Below are positions 1 through 9,026 of a stretch of 64,000 bases of DNA, piece by piece. The notes beneath the pieces were generated by a model. The model saw only the letters and a program-made list of their open reading frames with translations, made no database searches and was not told the origin of the DNA. The stretch is from Clostridia bacterium (GTDB lineage Bacteria; Bacillota; Clostridia; Oscillospirales; Acutalibacteraceae): the NCBI GenBank assembly GCA_017543285.1, contig JAFYGK010000030.1:1-64000 (forward strand), written 5' to 3'. A program made the translations under genes and the position numbers. Position 1 is the first letter of the stretch. Each line of letters begins with the position of its first letter.

Positions 1-140
1 ACTTTATCAAAAAGGATATTATTGCCGTGCCTTTTTCGTCGTCAAACGGTCAGGGCGTTGACGAGGTGCGCAGGCTTATTTCAAAAGCGGCGCTTGAGGG
101 TAAAAAGCCTCAGACCGATCAGTCCGTGCAGGACCTCTGA
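1..140 (+). CDS. engB: C-terminus of ribosome-biogenesis GTPase EngB (YsxC), partial
   Basis: Only the last 45 codons are present, read in the frame whose first full codon is at base 3 and ending at TGA 138-140. The tail carries a VPFSSSNGQGVDEV segment, which matches the final G5-type PFSS loop and following helix of EngB/YihA GTPases. These proteins act in 50S subunit assembly. The Gly-rich loop followed by a short charged tail fits an EngB C-terminus, but the diagnostic GTP-binding motifs lie outside the window, so another small Era-like GTPase is possible. Confidence 0.65.
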   Translation, partial: FIKKDIIAVPFSSSNGQGVDEVRRLISKAALEGKKPQTDQSVQDL

Positions 141-160
141 CGGCAAGCAAATCATCGGCG

Positions 161-189
161 TTGACATTTTATCGGTTTTTATGTATAAT
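161..189 (+). promoter_or_regulatory. Consensus SigA promoter of lysA
   Basis: A perfect TTGACA (161-166) and a perfect TATAAT (184-189) are separated by exactly 17 bases. Transcription should begin near 196, leaving a 5' leader of about 37 bases before the lysA ATG. That is too short for a lysine riboswitch, so expression looks constitutive and strong. Confidence 0.85.
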
Positions 190-232
190 TATAAATCATC
201 CGTACAATAAATCCGTGAAAGGAATCTGATAT

Positions 233-1531
233 ATGCTTTACGATTTTCTTGGCGTTAACGAAAAAGGCAATCTCACTATAAGCGGCAGCGACGCCGTGCA
301 TCTTGCAAAAAAGTACGGTACCCCGCTCTATGTTATGAGCGAGGATTATATCCGCGGAGCCTGCCGCGAATTTCATAAATCCATAGATAAATACTACGGC
401 GGCAACGGCATGGTGCTGTTTGCGTCCAAGGCGTTTTCCTGCAAGGAGATTTACAGAATAATGATGCAGGAAAACTGCGGGGTCGATGTCGTTTCCGGCG
501 GCGAGCTTTATACGGCTCTTTCGGTAGGCTTCCCGACCGAAAACATAGTTTTCCACGGCAACAATAAATCGCAGGATGAGCTTAAAATGGCGGTTGACAA
601 CAATGTCGGCAGGGTTATAGTTGACGGACTTTCCGAGTTGGACATGCTGGACGCCATTGCCGAAAAGGCGAATAAAACCGTAAGCGTCATGCTTAGAATA
701 AAGCCGGGAATAGATGCGCACACCCATGAATTTATCAAAACAGGACAGATCGACAGTAAATTCGGCCTTGCCCTGGAAACGGGCGAAGCGCTTGAAGGCG
801 TAAAAAAAGCGCTCGAATATAAAAATATTAACCTCAAGGGTATTCACTGCCACATCGGCTCGCAGATTTTTGGCACAGAGCCGTTTGAAAGCGCGGCGGA
901 TGTTATGTATACATTTCTTGCAAAGGTCAAGGAGGAGACCGGCTTTTGCATAGAGGAGATAAATTTAGGCGGAGGCTTCGGCATCAGATACACCGAGCTG
1001 GACAGCCCTGTTTCCTATGATATGTATATGAGCAAAGTAGCAGAGGTAATGCAGCGCAAATCCAAGGAGTTGGGCATACCAATGCCTAAAATATACATTG
1101 AGCCCGGCCGCGCAATAGTCGGCCCTGCCGGAGTCACCCTCTATACCGTCGGCGCGATAAAGGCGATACCCAACATCCGTACCTACGTTTCGATAGACGG
1201 CGGCATGAGCGACAATCCGCGATATGCGCTCTACCAGTCGGATTACGAGGCATGCATAGCGAACAAGGCGGCGAAGCCGAGAAAATTCCTTGCGACCATT
1301 GCCGGAAAATGCTGTGAAAGCGGCGATCTGATCCAGGAGGATACATTTATCCAGAAGCCCAAGTCAGGAGATATTATGGCGGTTTTCAGCACCGGCGCAT
1401 ATAACTACACGATGGCTTCAAACTACAACCGGATTCCGAGACCCGCGACTGTATTTGTCAAGGAAGGCGAAAAATCCCGGATAGTCATAAGACGCGAAAC
1501 CTATGAGGATCTTGTCAGAAACGATATCTGA
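233..1531 (+). CDS. lysA: Diaminopimelate decarboxylase
   Basis: This 432-residue cytosolic PLP enzyme decarboxylates meso-diaminopimelate to L-lysine, the last step of the DAP pathway. It is a full-length fold-III decarboxylase with an N-terminal TIM barrel and a C-terminal beta domain. Visible family motifs are the PLP lysine in FASKAF (K66), HIGSQ (207-211), the phosphate/PLP loop EPGRA (290-294) and CESGD (361-365), which donates the active-site Cys from the partner subunit. AAAGGAA precedes the ATG at a suitable distance. The gene is monocistronic, with its own consensus promoter and a strong terminator after it. Confidence 0.97.
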   Translation: MLYDFLGVNEKGNLTISGSDAVHLAKKYGTPLYVMSEDYIRGACREFHKSIDKYYGGNGMVLFASKAFSCKEIYRIMMQENCGVDVVSGGELYTALSVGFPTENIVFHGNNKSQDELKMAVDNNVGRVIVDGLSELDMLDAIAEKANKTVSVMLRIKPGIDAHTHEFIKTGQIDSKFGLALETGEALEGVKKALEYKNINLKGIHCHIGSQIFGTEPFESAADVMYTFLAKVKEETGFCIEEINLGGGFGIRYTELDSPVSYDMYMSKVAEVMQRKSKELGIPMPKIYIEPGRAIVGPAGVTLYTVGAIKAIPNIRTYVSIDGGMSDNPRYALYQSDYEACIANKAAKPRKFLATIAGKCCESGDLIQEDTFIQKPKSGDIMAVFSTGAYNYTMASNYNRIPRPATVFVKEGEKSRIVIRRETYEDLVRNDI

Positions 1532-1552
1532 TAAACCGAAATAAAAATCATT

Positions 1553-1594
1553 GCCGGAATCGTACAAAAAGGTGGCGATTCCGGCTTTACTTTT
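1553..1594 (+). terminator. Intrinsic terminator of lysA
   Basis: A perfect 10-bp stem (GCCGGAATCG at 1553-1562 with its complement at 1576-1585) is followed by the T-rich run TTTACTTTT. Confidence 0.85.
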
Positions 1595-1614
1595 ACGCTA
1601 TAGTGTGGTAAAAT
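1586..1614 (+). promoter_or_regulatory. Candidate promoter for the yerC operon
   Basis: TTTACT (1586-1591), a 17-base spacer and TAAAAT (1609-1614). The -35 hexamer lies in the T tract of the lysA terminator, so the two signals are packed end to end. About 150 bases of leader separate it from yerC. Confidence 0.55.
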
Positions 1615-1705
1615 GTTAAAAGAAGACTATGGCGAAAGCCGACCCTTCCGTATTTGCCGATCATATCGGCCAGTGAGATACATCCGACCTATCAGTATTC
1701 AGAGA

Positions 1706-1729
1706 ACCTGCAGAACAGTTCCTGCAGGT
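1706..1729. repeat. Perfect inverted repeat in the yerC leader
   Basis: ACCTGCAG (1706-1713) and CTGCAGGT (1722-1729) are exact inverted arms around an 8-base centre, about 40 bases before the yerC start. No T run follows, so it is not a terminator. It could be an operator (yerC encodes a TrpR-fold repressor that might bind its own leader) or an RNA hairpin. The role is not established. Confidence 0.4.
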
Positions 1730-1769
1730 CACGAAATACATGTATTACCTAAAAATCACGGAGGTTGCC

Positions 1770-2081
1770 ATGAATCCCAAGATAAGAGAAGAAAACCTGG
1801 ATTTTTTGTTTGAAGCTATTCTGCAGCTTCAGACGGTGGACGAATGCTATGAGTTTTTTGAAGATCTCTGCACCGTAAAGGAATTAAAGGCGATGGCGCA
1901 GAGGATACTCGTTGCAAAAATGCTAAGAGAAAAGCAGGTTTACAGCGATATTGTTTCAAAAACCGGTGTAAGCACTGCAACAATCAGCCGTGTAAACCGT
2001 TCGCTTTATTACGGAAATGACGGCTACAGAGTTGTTTTTGAGAGACTCAGGCAGCTCAAGGAAGAAAAAGAGGACGAATAA
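1770..2081 (+). CDS. yerC: YerC/YecD family TrpR-like DNA-binding protein
   Basis: This 103-residue all-helical protein has the TrpR fold. The segment around residues 63-90 (YSDIVSKTGVSTATISRVNR) is a helix-turn-helix of the Trp repressor superfamily. YerC/YecD proteins are widespread in Firmicutes and their regulated targets are poorly known. The ATG at 1770 is chosen over an in-frame ATG at 1740 because CGGAGG lies just upstream of it and the length then equals the family norm of about 100 residues. It heads a tight operon: the methyltransferase starts 3 bases after its stop. Confidence 0.85.
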   Translation: MNPKIREENLDFLFEAILQLQTVDECYEFFEDLCTVKELKAMAQRILVAKMLREKQVYSDIVSKTGVSTATISRVNRSLYYGNDGYRVVFERLRQLKEEKEDE

Positions 2082-2084
2082 CCG

Positions 2085-2858
2085 ATGGCATGCTACGACC
2101 GTTTTGCCGGGGCATACGACGCGCTCATGCGCGATGTTCCATACGCGGAAATCGCCGATTTTATCATTGAGGCGTCAGACCGGTTCGGCAAAAGACCGAC
2201 GCTCATGCTGGATGCTGCCTGCGGCACCGGCAGCCTTACGGTGGAGCTGGCTAAACGCGGCGTTTCCATGATAGGAGCAGACATCTCCGAACAGATGCTG
2301 GGCGTCGCCATGGAGAAAAAATTTGACTGCGGCTGCGAGGATATTTTGTTGCTGCGCCAGAGCATGCAAAAGCTTGATCTGTACGGCACCATCGACGGCG
2401 CGGTGTGCTGTATGGACAGTATAAACCATATCACGGAGCCGGATGAGCTTCAGAAGGCGTTTGACAGGGTATCCTTTTTCATGGAAAAGGACGCTTTGTT
2501 CATTTTTGATGCAAATACGCCCTACAAGCACAAAAGCATTCTTGCCGACAACGCATTTATATTCGAAACAGACGACCTTTTCTGCGCGTGGCAGAATGAG
2601 TATCACGCGCAAAACGACACCGTGGACATAACTCTGGATCTGTTTTTCAGGGATGAAGGCGGCAGATACGAACGCAGCACGGAGGAATTCAGCGAAAGAG
2701 CGTACGACAGGCAGACGTTGGAAAAAATGCTTTACAGCGCAGGATTCGAAACGCTTGCCGTATTTGACAGCTACAGTTTCAATGCGCCAACCTCCACGAC
2801 GCAAAGGCAGGTTTATATTGCCAGAAAGAGAGAACAAACCAATGGGAAAGCTGATTAG
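2085..2858 (+). CDS. Class I SAM-dependent methyltransferase
   Basis: This 257-residue cytosolic protein has a Rossmann methyltransferase domain. Motif I is LDAACGTGS (42-50), followed by an acidic ribose-binding position in GADIS (64-68). The C-terminal half resembles the broad Methyltransf_25 family with an added beta cap. The substrate cannot be read from the sequence. It sits between yerC and hslO, and its last 17 bases overlap the hslO start, suggesting translational coupling. Confidence 0.85.
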   Translation: MACYDRFAGAYDALMRDVPYAEIADFIIEASDRFGKRPTLMLDAACGTGSLTVELAKRGVSMIGADISEQMLGVAMEKKFDCGCEDILLLRQSMQKLDLYGTIDGAVCCMDSINHITEPDELQKAFDRVSFFMEKDALFIFDANTPYKHKSILADNAFIFETDDLFCAWQNEYHAQNDTVDITLDLFFRDEGGRYERSTEEFSERAYDRQTLEKMLYSAGFETLAVFDSYSFNAPTSTTQRQVYIARKREQTNGKAD

Positions 2859-3756
2859 ATGCATAACGAGCGACGGCTCGATAGTTGCGCTGGGACTGGA
2901 TTCCACCGACATTGTTGCCGTTGCCGAAAAATACCACGTCACAAGCGCGGTGGCGACGGCCGCTCTGGGCAGACTTATGAGCGCCGCGTCAATGATGGGT
3001 GTTATGCTTAAGGGCGAAAAGGATACCATAACGCTGAGAATAGGCGGCGGGGGACCTCTGGGCGCGGCAATTGCCGTCGGGCAGTCAAACGGAGATGTAA
3101 AAGGCTATGTGTTAAACCCGGTCGTTGAGCTGCCGCTCAACATCCACGGGAAGCTTGACGTCGGCGGAGCTGTCGGAACAGACGGACGTCTGACCGTTAT
3201 GCGCGACTACGGCTTCGGAGAACCCTATATCGGGCAGGTTCCGATAGTTTCCGGCGAGATAGCGGAGGATATAACCTCTTATTACGCAGCCAGCGAACAG
3301 ATACCTACCGTGTGCGCGCTGGGTGTGCTTGTAAATCCGGATCTCACGGTAAAAGCCGCAGGCGGTCTGCTGATACAGCTTTTGCCCTTTGCCGACGACA
3401 GATCAATAGACCGTCTGGAAAAGAACATACAAAATCTTGACTCAATCACAAACATGATCAATTCCGGTATGACTCCCGAGCAGATTCGTCGCAAAGCGCT
3501 GGACGGCTTTGAGGTGGAGATTCTGGACACCTACGAGCCGCAGTATCGCTGCGACTGTTCGCGCGAGCGCGTAGAAAAAGCACTGTTGACACTCAGCGAG
3601 GACGAGATGCGCAGTCTGCCCGATGAAAAGGGGAGAGTAGAGGTAAAATGCCACTTCTGCAACAAGGTCTATCGCTTCAACAGGGATGAGCTCGAGACGC
3701 TTATCGAATCGAGAAAGCAGCGGACTCAGCAGGACGGCGCCGGGCATAGCAAGTAA
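2842..3756 (+). CDS. hslO: Redox-regulated chaperone Hsp33
   Basis: This 304-residue cytosolic holdase is activated when oxidation releases zinc from its C-terminal switch. The four zinc cysteines are present as CDC (237, 239) and CHFC (270, 273), the canonical CxC-x(n)-CxxC arrangement. The N-terminal domain starts with the family-typical MGKLIRCITSDG. The ATG at 2842 lies inside the end of the methyltransferase gene (overlap 17 bases); longer in-frame starts upstream would add residues foreign to the family. Confidence 0.95.
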   Translation: MGKLIRCITSDGSIVALGLDSTDIVAVAEKYHVTSAVATAALGRLMSAASMMGVMLKGEKDTITLRIGGGGPLGAAIAVGQSNGDVKGYVLNPVVELPLNIHGKLDVGGAVGTDGRLTVMRDYGFGEPYIGQVPIVSGEIAEDITSYYAASEQIPTVCALGVLVNPDLTVKAAGGLLIQLLPFADDRSIDRLEKNIQNLDSITNMINSGMTPEQIRRKALDGFEVEILDTYEPQYRCDCSRERVEKALLTLSEDEMRSLPDEKGRVEVKCHFCNKVYRFNRDELETLIESRKQRTQQDGAGHSK

Positions 3757-3816
3757 TAAATAATTATTGCCATTAGTATCATTGTAGCATACCAGAGTAT
3801 TGAGAGGGCAATAAAT

Positions 3817-4512
3817 ATGAATAAAAAACCCAGGACAACGGCGATAATAGTCGCCGCGGGATCGTCGTCAAGAATGGGCGGACAGGTTTCAAAGCAGCTC
3901 ATCGAGATATGCGGAAAGCCGGTAATAGCGCATACCCTCGCGGCGTTTGAGAACGCATTGACGGTGGACGATATAATAATAGCAGTAAGGAAGCAGGATA
4001 TGATAGCCGTTTACGACATCATATCCTATTTCGGCGTTAAAAAGGTAAAATCGGTCGTCTGCGGGGGCACAACAAGACAGCAATCGGTTTTAAGCGGACT
4101 TGAATGCGCCGGAGACGCCGATTACATTGCCGTGCACGATGGCGCGCGCGCACTTGTGCGCAGCGGACAGATAGACGAGGTTATCTCAGCGGCATATACA
4201 TATAAAGCGGCCATGCTGGGCGTTCCCATGAAGGATACGGTAAAAACAGTAGGCAAAAACCGCATGACGACAGGTACGGCGGACAGGAGCCTTATGTGGT
4301 TGGCTCAGACTCCGCAGGCGTTCGAAGCGGGTATCCTCAAAGCGGCAATGGAAAAAGCCATAGCCGAACACAAGGATTATACCGATGAAAGTCAGCTTGT
4401 TGAGGCTCTGGGACACGGCGTTTATCTCGTTAACGGAGGATACGACAACATAAAGATAACCACGCCGGATGATATTGCGCTGGCTGAGCAGATACTCGCC
4501 AACAGGGGTTAG
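3817..4512 (+). CDS. ispD: 2-C-methyl-D-erythritol 4-phosphate cytidylyltransferase
   Basis: This 231-residue enzyme of the MEP isoprenoid pathway transfers CMP from CTP to methylerythritol phosphate. The nucleotide-binding signature AAGSSSRMG (13-21) and the HDGAR active-site motif (107-111) are intact, and the length is normal. GAGAGGG precedes the ATG. It is followed 67 bases later by ispF, which acts two steps on; the kinase IspE is not nearby. Confidence 0.96.
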   Translation: MNKKPRTTAIIVAAGSSSRMGGQVSKQLIEICGKPVIAHTLAAFENALTVDDIIIAVRKQDMIAVYDIISYFGVKKVKSVVCGGTTRQQSVLSGLECAGDADYIAVHDGARALVRSGQIDEVISAAYTYKAAMLGVPMKDTVKTVGKNRMTTGTADRSLMWLAQTPQAFEAGILKAAMEKAIAEHKDYTDESQLVEALGHGVYLVNGGYDNIKITTPDDIALAEQILANRG

Positions 4513-4579
4513 GGATTTTCGGACTGTCGGCCGCAGGTTTCTTGGCAAAGCGTTAAAGGGAATCACGGAGGAAAATTAA

Positions 4580-5053
4580 ATGCGTATAGGACACGGCTAT
4601 GATGTACACAGACTGGTCGAGGGCAGAAGGCTGATTCTCGGCGGAATTGAAATACAGTATGAAAAGGGTCTTTTGGGTCATTCCGACGCCGATGTACTGC
4701 TTCACGCCGTATGCGACGCTCTTTTGGGAGCTGCCGCGCTGGGAGATATCGGCAGACATTTTCCCGACAGCGATGAGCGTTACAGGGGAATAGACAGCAG
4801 GATACTGCTCAAAGAGGTATGCGCGATGTTATCACAAAAGGGCTGCAAAATCGGGAATATAGACTGCACCGTGATAGCTCAAAGACCAAAGCTGAGTCCG
4901 TATATAGAAAAAATTCGCAGAAGCATTGCCGACTGCTGCAAAATTGATGAAAACCGGATTAATGTAAAAGCGACGACCGAGGAGGGAATGGGTTTTACGG
5001 GCAGCGGCGAAGGTATAGCTGCGCATGCGGTTTGCCTGATCAGTGAAAAATGA
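4580..5053 (+). CDS. ispF: 2-C-methyl-D-erythritol 2,4-cyclodiphosphate synthase
   Basis: This 157-residue homotrimeric MEP-pathway enzyme cyclises CDP-methylerythritol phosphate and releases CMP. The metal ligands D8 and H10 (in GHGYDVHRL) and H42 are all present, as is the GHSDAD loop (33-38). Length and start are standard, with CACGGAGG upstream. The following 280 bases before the DUF3343 gene hold no supported feature. Confidence 0.97.
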   Translation: MRIGHGYDVHRLVEGRRLILGGIEIQYEKGLLGHSDADVLLHAVCDALLGAAALGDIGRHFPDSDERYRGIDSRILLKEVCAMLSQKGCKIGNIDCTVIAQRPKLSPYIEKIRRSIADCCKIDENRINVKATTEEGMGFTGSGEGIAAHAVCLISEK

Positions 5054-5333
5054 AAAGCACATTGCACGCGTGCGGCGTTCACCGCGGACGCAGCAAGCGC
5101 CCGGCTGCTCCGAAAGAGCAAGCGGCGCTCTTGACGGCATCAGAGGTTTTACGGGCGCTCTTTGAGAAGCGGCCTGTTTAATCGCGCCGCCGGAATCGGC
5201 TCAATCATTATCCGTGATTCACTGCTTTCCTATCTCCGTCATATACTGAACTGACCTTGATTTTTCCTTTGCGGATGCGCCGCCTGCCGCGCGTAAGGTT
5301 AAACAGCTCAGGCGGCTGATCGGAGATAAACCT

Positions 5334-5561
5334 ATGAACACTAATTTGCCGTTTGTAAATGTCGGATCTGTTACCTATGCCATTAAGGGCAGAGACATTT
5401 TAAAAAGCAAGGGCATTAAGGCATATATTGACCGTACCCCGAAGGGACAAAACCGTGTGGGCTGCGGTTACAGTATATATTTTGACTGGGATTACAGCGA
5501 CGCGGTCAGGATATTGACTCAATCGGGAGTTAAGATAAAGCAAAGAGGCGGTGCGTCGTGA
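5334..5561 (+). CDS. DUF3343 family protein
   Basis: This 75-residue protein belongs to the DUF3343 family, proposed from gene context to be Se/S carrier-like. The GCGYS segment holds its only Cys. CGGAGAT precedes the ATG. Its stop overlaps the GTG of the cysteine-desulfurase-like gene by 4 bases (GTGA), so the two are translationally coupled, consistent with sulfur or selenium handed between them. That role is inference from the family neighbourhood and has not been demonstrated. Confidence 0.75.
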   Translation: MNTNLPFVNVGSVTYAIKGRDILKSKGIKAYIDRTPKGQNRVGCGYSIYFDWDYSDAVRILTQSGVKIKQRGGAS

Positions 5562-6694
5562 TTTATCTCGATAATGCCGCCACAACTTTTCCGAAACCGA
5601 GGAGGGTTATAGAAAGCGTAAGAGACGCCATGCTTTTTTACGGAGCAAATCCAGGAAGAGGCAGCTTCGACATGGCGATAAAGGCTGCGGACAAAATATA
5701 TTCCTGCCGTGAAACGGCAGCGAAAATGTTCAATGCCGACGGCGCGGAGCAGGTGATTTTCACCCAAAACTGCACCCATGCGATAAATATCGTTCTAAAG
5801 GGTCTGCTTCATGCGGGCGATCACGTCATAGTATCCTCGCTTGAACACAACGCTGTAATGCGCCCGATAAAAAAGCTGGAGCGCAGAGGAGTGACCTACA
5901 GCATCGCAAAAGTCTGTCCTGATAGCAAGCAGCAGACTCTCAAAAATTTTGAAAGACTGATTCGCTCAAACACAAAAATGATATTCTGCATGCATGCATC
6001 AAACGTATTCGGCGTCGTTTTGCCGATAGAGCAGATCGGCGCATTGTGCAGACGCAGGAATATCGTTTTTTGCGTGGATGCCGCGCAGTCGGCAGGAGTA
6101 TTGCCGATAGACGTGAAAAAAATGAACGTCTCGTTTTTATGTCTTCCGGGACACAAGGGGCTCTACGGTCCCATGGGCACGGGAATGCTTATAATAAACA
6201 GCCGGCTGCGGCCGGACACGCTGATCGAAGGGGGAACCGGAAATAATTCCGCTCTTTTTACACAGCCGGATGAATATCCCGAGCGGCTGGAAAGCGGCAC
6301 GATAAACCTTCCCGGGATCATCGGGCTCAAGGCCGGAATGGATTTTGTCAATGAAGTCGGCGCAGCAGAGCTGCACGGCAGGGAAACGGCTCTGGCGCAA
6401 AGCGTGTATGATTGTCTCTCCGGCCTTCCGGATGCCGTTCTTTACACCAAACGGCCGGATGAAAACTGCATTCCGATTGTTTCCTTCAACATTCTCTCAA
6501 AGGATTCGGCTGAAACAGGTAGCGAACTTTCGCGGCGCGGCATCTGCGTGAGGACCGGGCTGCACTGCGCGGTGTCGGCACACAGGCAGTTCGGAACCGA
6601 AAAAACCGGAACGGTAAGAATATCTCCCGGAGCCTTCACAACACCCTGCGATATCGAAATCCTTAATAAATCTTTAAAATATATTACTTTTTAA
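5558..6694 (+). CDS. Cysteine desulfurase-like class V aminotransferase
   Basis: This 378-residue PLP protein has the PLP lysine in LCLPGHKG (K200), the cofactor-phosphate segment CTHAIN (72-77) and a Cys in RTGLHCAVS (C337) at the place of the sulfur-carrying cysteine of NifS/SufS. It fits the EF2568-type subgroup of cysteine desulfurases, often found next to DUF3343 and linked to selenium-dependent molybdenum hydroxylases. It uses a GTG start that overlaps the DUF3343 stop. Whether it works on cysteine or selenocysteine cannot be told from sequence. Confidence 0.82.
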   Translation: MIYLDNAATTFPKPRRVIESVRDAMLFYGANPGRGSFDMAIKAADKIYSCRETAAKMFNADGAEQVIFTQNCTHAINIVLKGLLHAGDHVIVSSLEHNAVMRPIKKLERRGVTYSIAKVCPDSKQQTLKNFERLIRSNTKMIFCMHASNVFGVVLPIEQIGALCRRRNIVFCVDAAQSAGVLPIDVKKMNVSFLCLPGHKGLYGPMGTGMLIINSRLRPDTLIEGGTGNNSALFTQPDEYPERLESGTINLPGIIGLKAGMDFVNEVGAAELHGRETALAQSVYDCLSGLPDAVLYTKRPDENCIPIVSFNILSKDSAETGSELSRRGICVRTGLHCAVSAHRQFGTEKTGTVRISPGAFTTPCDIEILNKSLKYITF

Positions 6695-6705
6695 GTAATA
6701 AATAC

Positions 6706-6734
6706 TATGCAGGAAAGCGGTAATATGTTAAAAT
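6706..6734 (+). promoter_or_regulatory. Extended -10 promoter of cdaA-cdaR
   Basis: TAAAAT (6729-6734) is preceded by TGT (extended -10). The -35 region at 17 bases (TATGCA) is poor, as is common when the TGn element is present. Confidence 0.5.
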
Positions 6735-6836
6735 ATAAAGTGAGTAAAAACTGCCGGCTGTCAGTTTCAGGATAATGGACGCTCAAAGCAGGCAAATTCA
6801 AAGATAATCCTCTGCAAAAGGAAACGGACGAAAAAT

Positions 6837-7715
6837 ATGGCTGCTTTTTTTGAATCGATATGGTCTGCTGTAAAAGGTTTTTTTAATTTCTTTCAGCTTA
6901 ACGACCTTCTCGACATCGTAATCGTGACCTTTATTATCTATACCCTTCTTATTCTGTTGAGAGATACCCGCTCCCAGCAGCTTATTAAGGTTGTTATAGG
7001 ATTCGCCATCGTCTATGCCATCGCGCAGTATCTCAGGCTGAGCATACTGCTTATCATACTGCAGTCGATCGCTCCGGTCGGCTTGATAATGCTCGTCGTT
7101 TTGTTCCAGCCGGAGCTGCGGCGCGCCATCGAGCAGATAGGCAGAAAAAGATTCAAAAATCTCGGATCTTCTCTGTTTGGACATTCGTCGGAAACAATGG
7201 ATATTGCCAACACGGTAAAACGCTCCATAAAATCAGTTTGCGACAGCATGGTTATTCTGCAAAGACAGAGAATGGGCGCGCTCATTGTTTTCGAGAGGGA
7301 AATCAATCTTGATGAAATCCTTGACACGGGCACCTTTGTGGATGCCTATCCGAGCACTGAGCTTATCTGCAACATCTTTTACAACAAAGCTCCCCTTCAC
7401 GACGGAGCGCTTATCATAAGAAACGGCAAGATCCAGGGAGCGGCATGCATCCTGCCGCTGTCGTCAAATTCCGAAATCAGCTCAGAGCTGGGCACAAGAC
7501 ACAGAGCCGGTCTTGGCATGAGCGAGTCCTCCGACGCCGTAATTGCCATTGTTTCCGAGGAAACCGGCGCCTTTTCCATCGCGCAAAACGGCGAACTGAA
7601 GCGTAATCTTGCGATTCATGACGTCAGGCAGCTTCTTGAGGAAGCATTTGCGGACAGGATATCCGAGGATCCCCAGAACGGCCTGATATCATCGCTTTGG
7701 AGAAAAAACAAATGA
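6837..7715 (+). CDS. cdaA: Diadenylate cyclase CdaA
   Basis: This 292-residue membrane enzyme makes cyclic di-AMP from two ATP. Hydrophobic segments around 25-42, 50-68 and 70-92 anchor it in the membrane. The DAC domain follows, with DGA (189-191) and RHR (221-223), both required for catalysis. C-di-AMP controls potassium/osmolyte balance and wall homeostasis. Its TGA overlaps the cdaR ATG (ATGA), coupling it to its regulator as in other Firmicutes, although glmM is not next in line. Confidence 0.96.
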   Translation: MAAFFESIWSAVKGFFNFFQLNDLLDIVIVTFIIYTLLILLRDTRSQQLIKVVIGFAIVYAIAQYLRLSILLIILQSIAPVGLIMLVVLFQPELRRAIEQIGRKRFKNLGSSLFGHSSETMDIANTVKRSIKSVCDSMVILQRQRMGALIVFEREINLDEILDTGTFVDAYPSTELICNIFYNKAPLHDGALIIRNGKIQGAACILPLSSNSEISSELGTRHRAGLGMSESSDAVIAIVSEETGAFSIAQNGELKRNLAIHDVRQLLEEAFADRISEDPQNGLISSLWRKNK

Positions 7716-8980
7716 GAGGCAAACTACACAAGTTAAAAAACAACCTCAGCTTTAATAAGCTGTTCGGAAACAATAAATTTGTTCTGGTGCTGTCGCTGCT
7801 CATAGCAATAGTGCTCTGGGTTTCTTTTGTCCTCAACTCAAAAACCGAAACCACAAGGGTATTTAACGATGTGCCGGTCAAAATCGATACATCGGGAATG
7901 CTTTCGTATCTGAGAGTGACCGACGGAGAGGATCAGAAGGTTTCCGTTCGGCTTTCCGGGAGCAAACTGGCGCTTAACAGCGTGAAAAAGGACGACATTT
8001 CCCTGACCGCGCAAATCGGCGCCGGTTATGTCACGGGCAGCGGAACATTTCCTTTCAACATTACGGGAAGCGTAAGCTCACAAAATGTAAGAATAGCAAG
8101 CATCAATCCGCAGTCCATTCAGATCAGCTTCGACTCGTTCACGTCGGTGACGCTTCCTGTGGAAATCGACGACGACAGCATCAGCGCGCAGGACGGGTAT
8201 ATCAAAAATACCACCTTCAGCAATTTGGACAGGGTTGTCGTATCCGGTCCGTCTTTGGCACTGAAAAGAATCGCTTATGCCCAGGCGGCTATCGAGCAGA
8301 CCGAGATGCTCAACCAGACGAGAGCATATTCGGTTGACATCAAGCTTTATACGGAACAGAGAAATGAGATCGACATAGACGCCGAGGGCCTGGAGCTCAA
8401 CGCAAGAAGCGTTTCGCTGACCGTGCCCATTCTCAAGAGACATTCCATTCCTCTTTCTGTAGATTTTACCAACCAACCGACCGAATACAGAAACAACCCG
8501 ATAGAATACACGATGGTACCGCGCTCGATAGAGGTCGCGACCCCGGTAAATTTTGAGGTCATTGATTCCATTAATGTGGGCACGGTGGATTTCAGAGAGA
8601 TCGAGCCGGGCGCATACTTTGAATATGACATAGAGCTTCCGAGTGAATATGTCAGCATTGACAATGTGAAAAAGGTAACGGTGACGCCGAGCACTTACGG
8701 TTTAGGCAGCACCCTTTTGGATGTGACCGAGTTTACCGCTAACGGTGTTCCCTCCAGCCGCTCGCTGGATATTCTGACAACCAGGCTGTCCAATGTGGAA
8801 ATCATCGGGCCGGAAAGCATACTCTCGCGCATTACGTCAAATGACGTATTCGCGGAGGTCCAGTGGTCAGACATTTCCTCTTTGAACGGAGAAACGGTCA
8901 TCCCGGTTAAAATCAAGGTGAGAAATTACAGCGATTGCTGGGCCTTCGGCAAATATGAGGTAAACGCAAAAATCAAGTAG
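7712..8980 (+). CDS. cdaR: YbbR-domain regulator of CdaA
   Basis: This 422-residue protein has one N-terminal transmembrane helix (about 25-45) and an extracytoplasmic part made of repeated YbbR beta domains (roughly four copies). CdaR binds CdaA and tunes its activity. The ATG at 7712 is chosen over the in-frame TTG at 7697 because GGAG (7699-7702) is well spaced from it and it gives the classical ATGA overlap with cdaA. Confidence 0.93.
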   Translation: MRGKLHKLKNNLSFNKLFGNNKFVLVLSLLIAIVLWVSFVLNSKTETTRVFNDVPVKIDTSGMLSYLRVTDGEDQKVSVRLSGSKLALNSVKKDDISLTAQIGAGYVTGSGTFPFNITGSVSSQNVRIASINPQSIQISFDSFTSVTLPVEIDDDSISAQDGYIKNTTFSNLDRVVVSGPSLALKRIAYAQAAIEQTEMLNQTRAYSVDIKLYTEQRNEIDIDAEGLELNARSVSLTVPILKRHSIPLSVDFTNQPTEYRNNPIEYTMVPRSIEVATPVNFEVIDSINVGTVDFREIEPGAYFEYDIELPSEYVSIDNVKKVTVTPSTYGLGSTLLDVTEFTANGVPSSRSLDILTTRLSNVEIIGPESILSRITSNDVFAEVQWSDISSLNGETVIPVKIKVRNYSDCWAFGKYEVNAKIK

Positions 8981-9026
8981 AATAAGCTGCCAAGGCAGCC
9001 CGATTCTTCACAAACGCAAAAAAGGG

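Noticed and set aside
179..853. Long open frame antisense to lysA
   Set aside because: It lies fully inside lysA on the opposite strand with no start signals, a usual by-product of codon bias. The same applies to long antisense frames inside the MBOAT and giant surface genes (for example 29043-29867, 44839-46059, 46327-47646).
1613..1813. A 66-codon open frame overlapping the yerC leader
   Set aside because: No ribosome site, no recognisable protein, and it runs into yerC in another frame.
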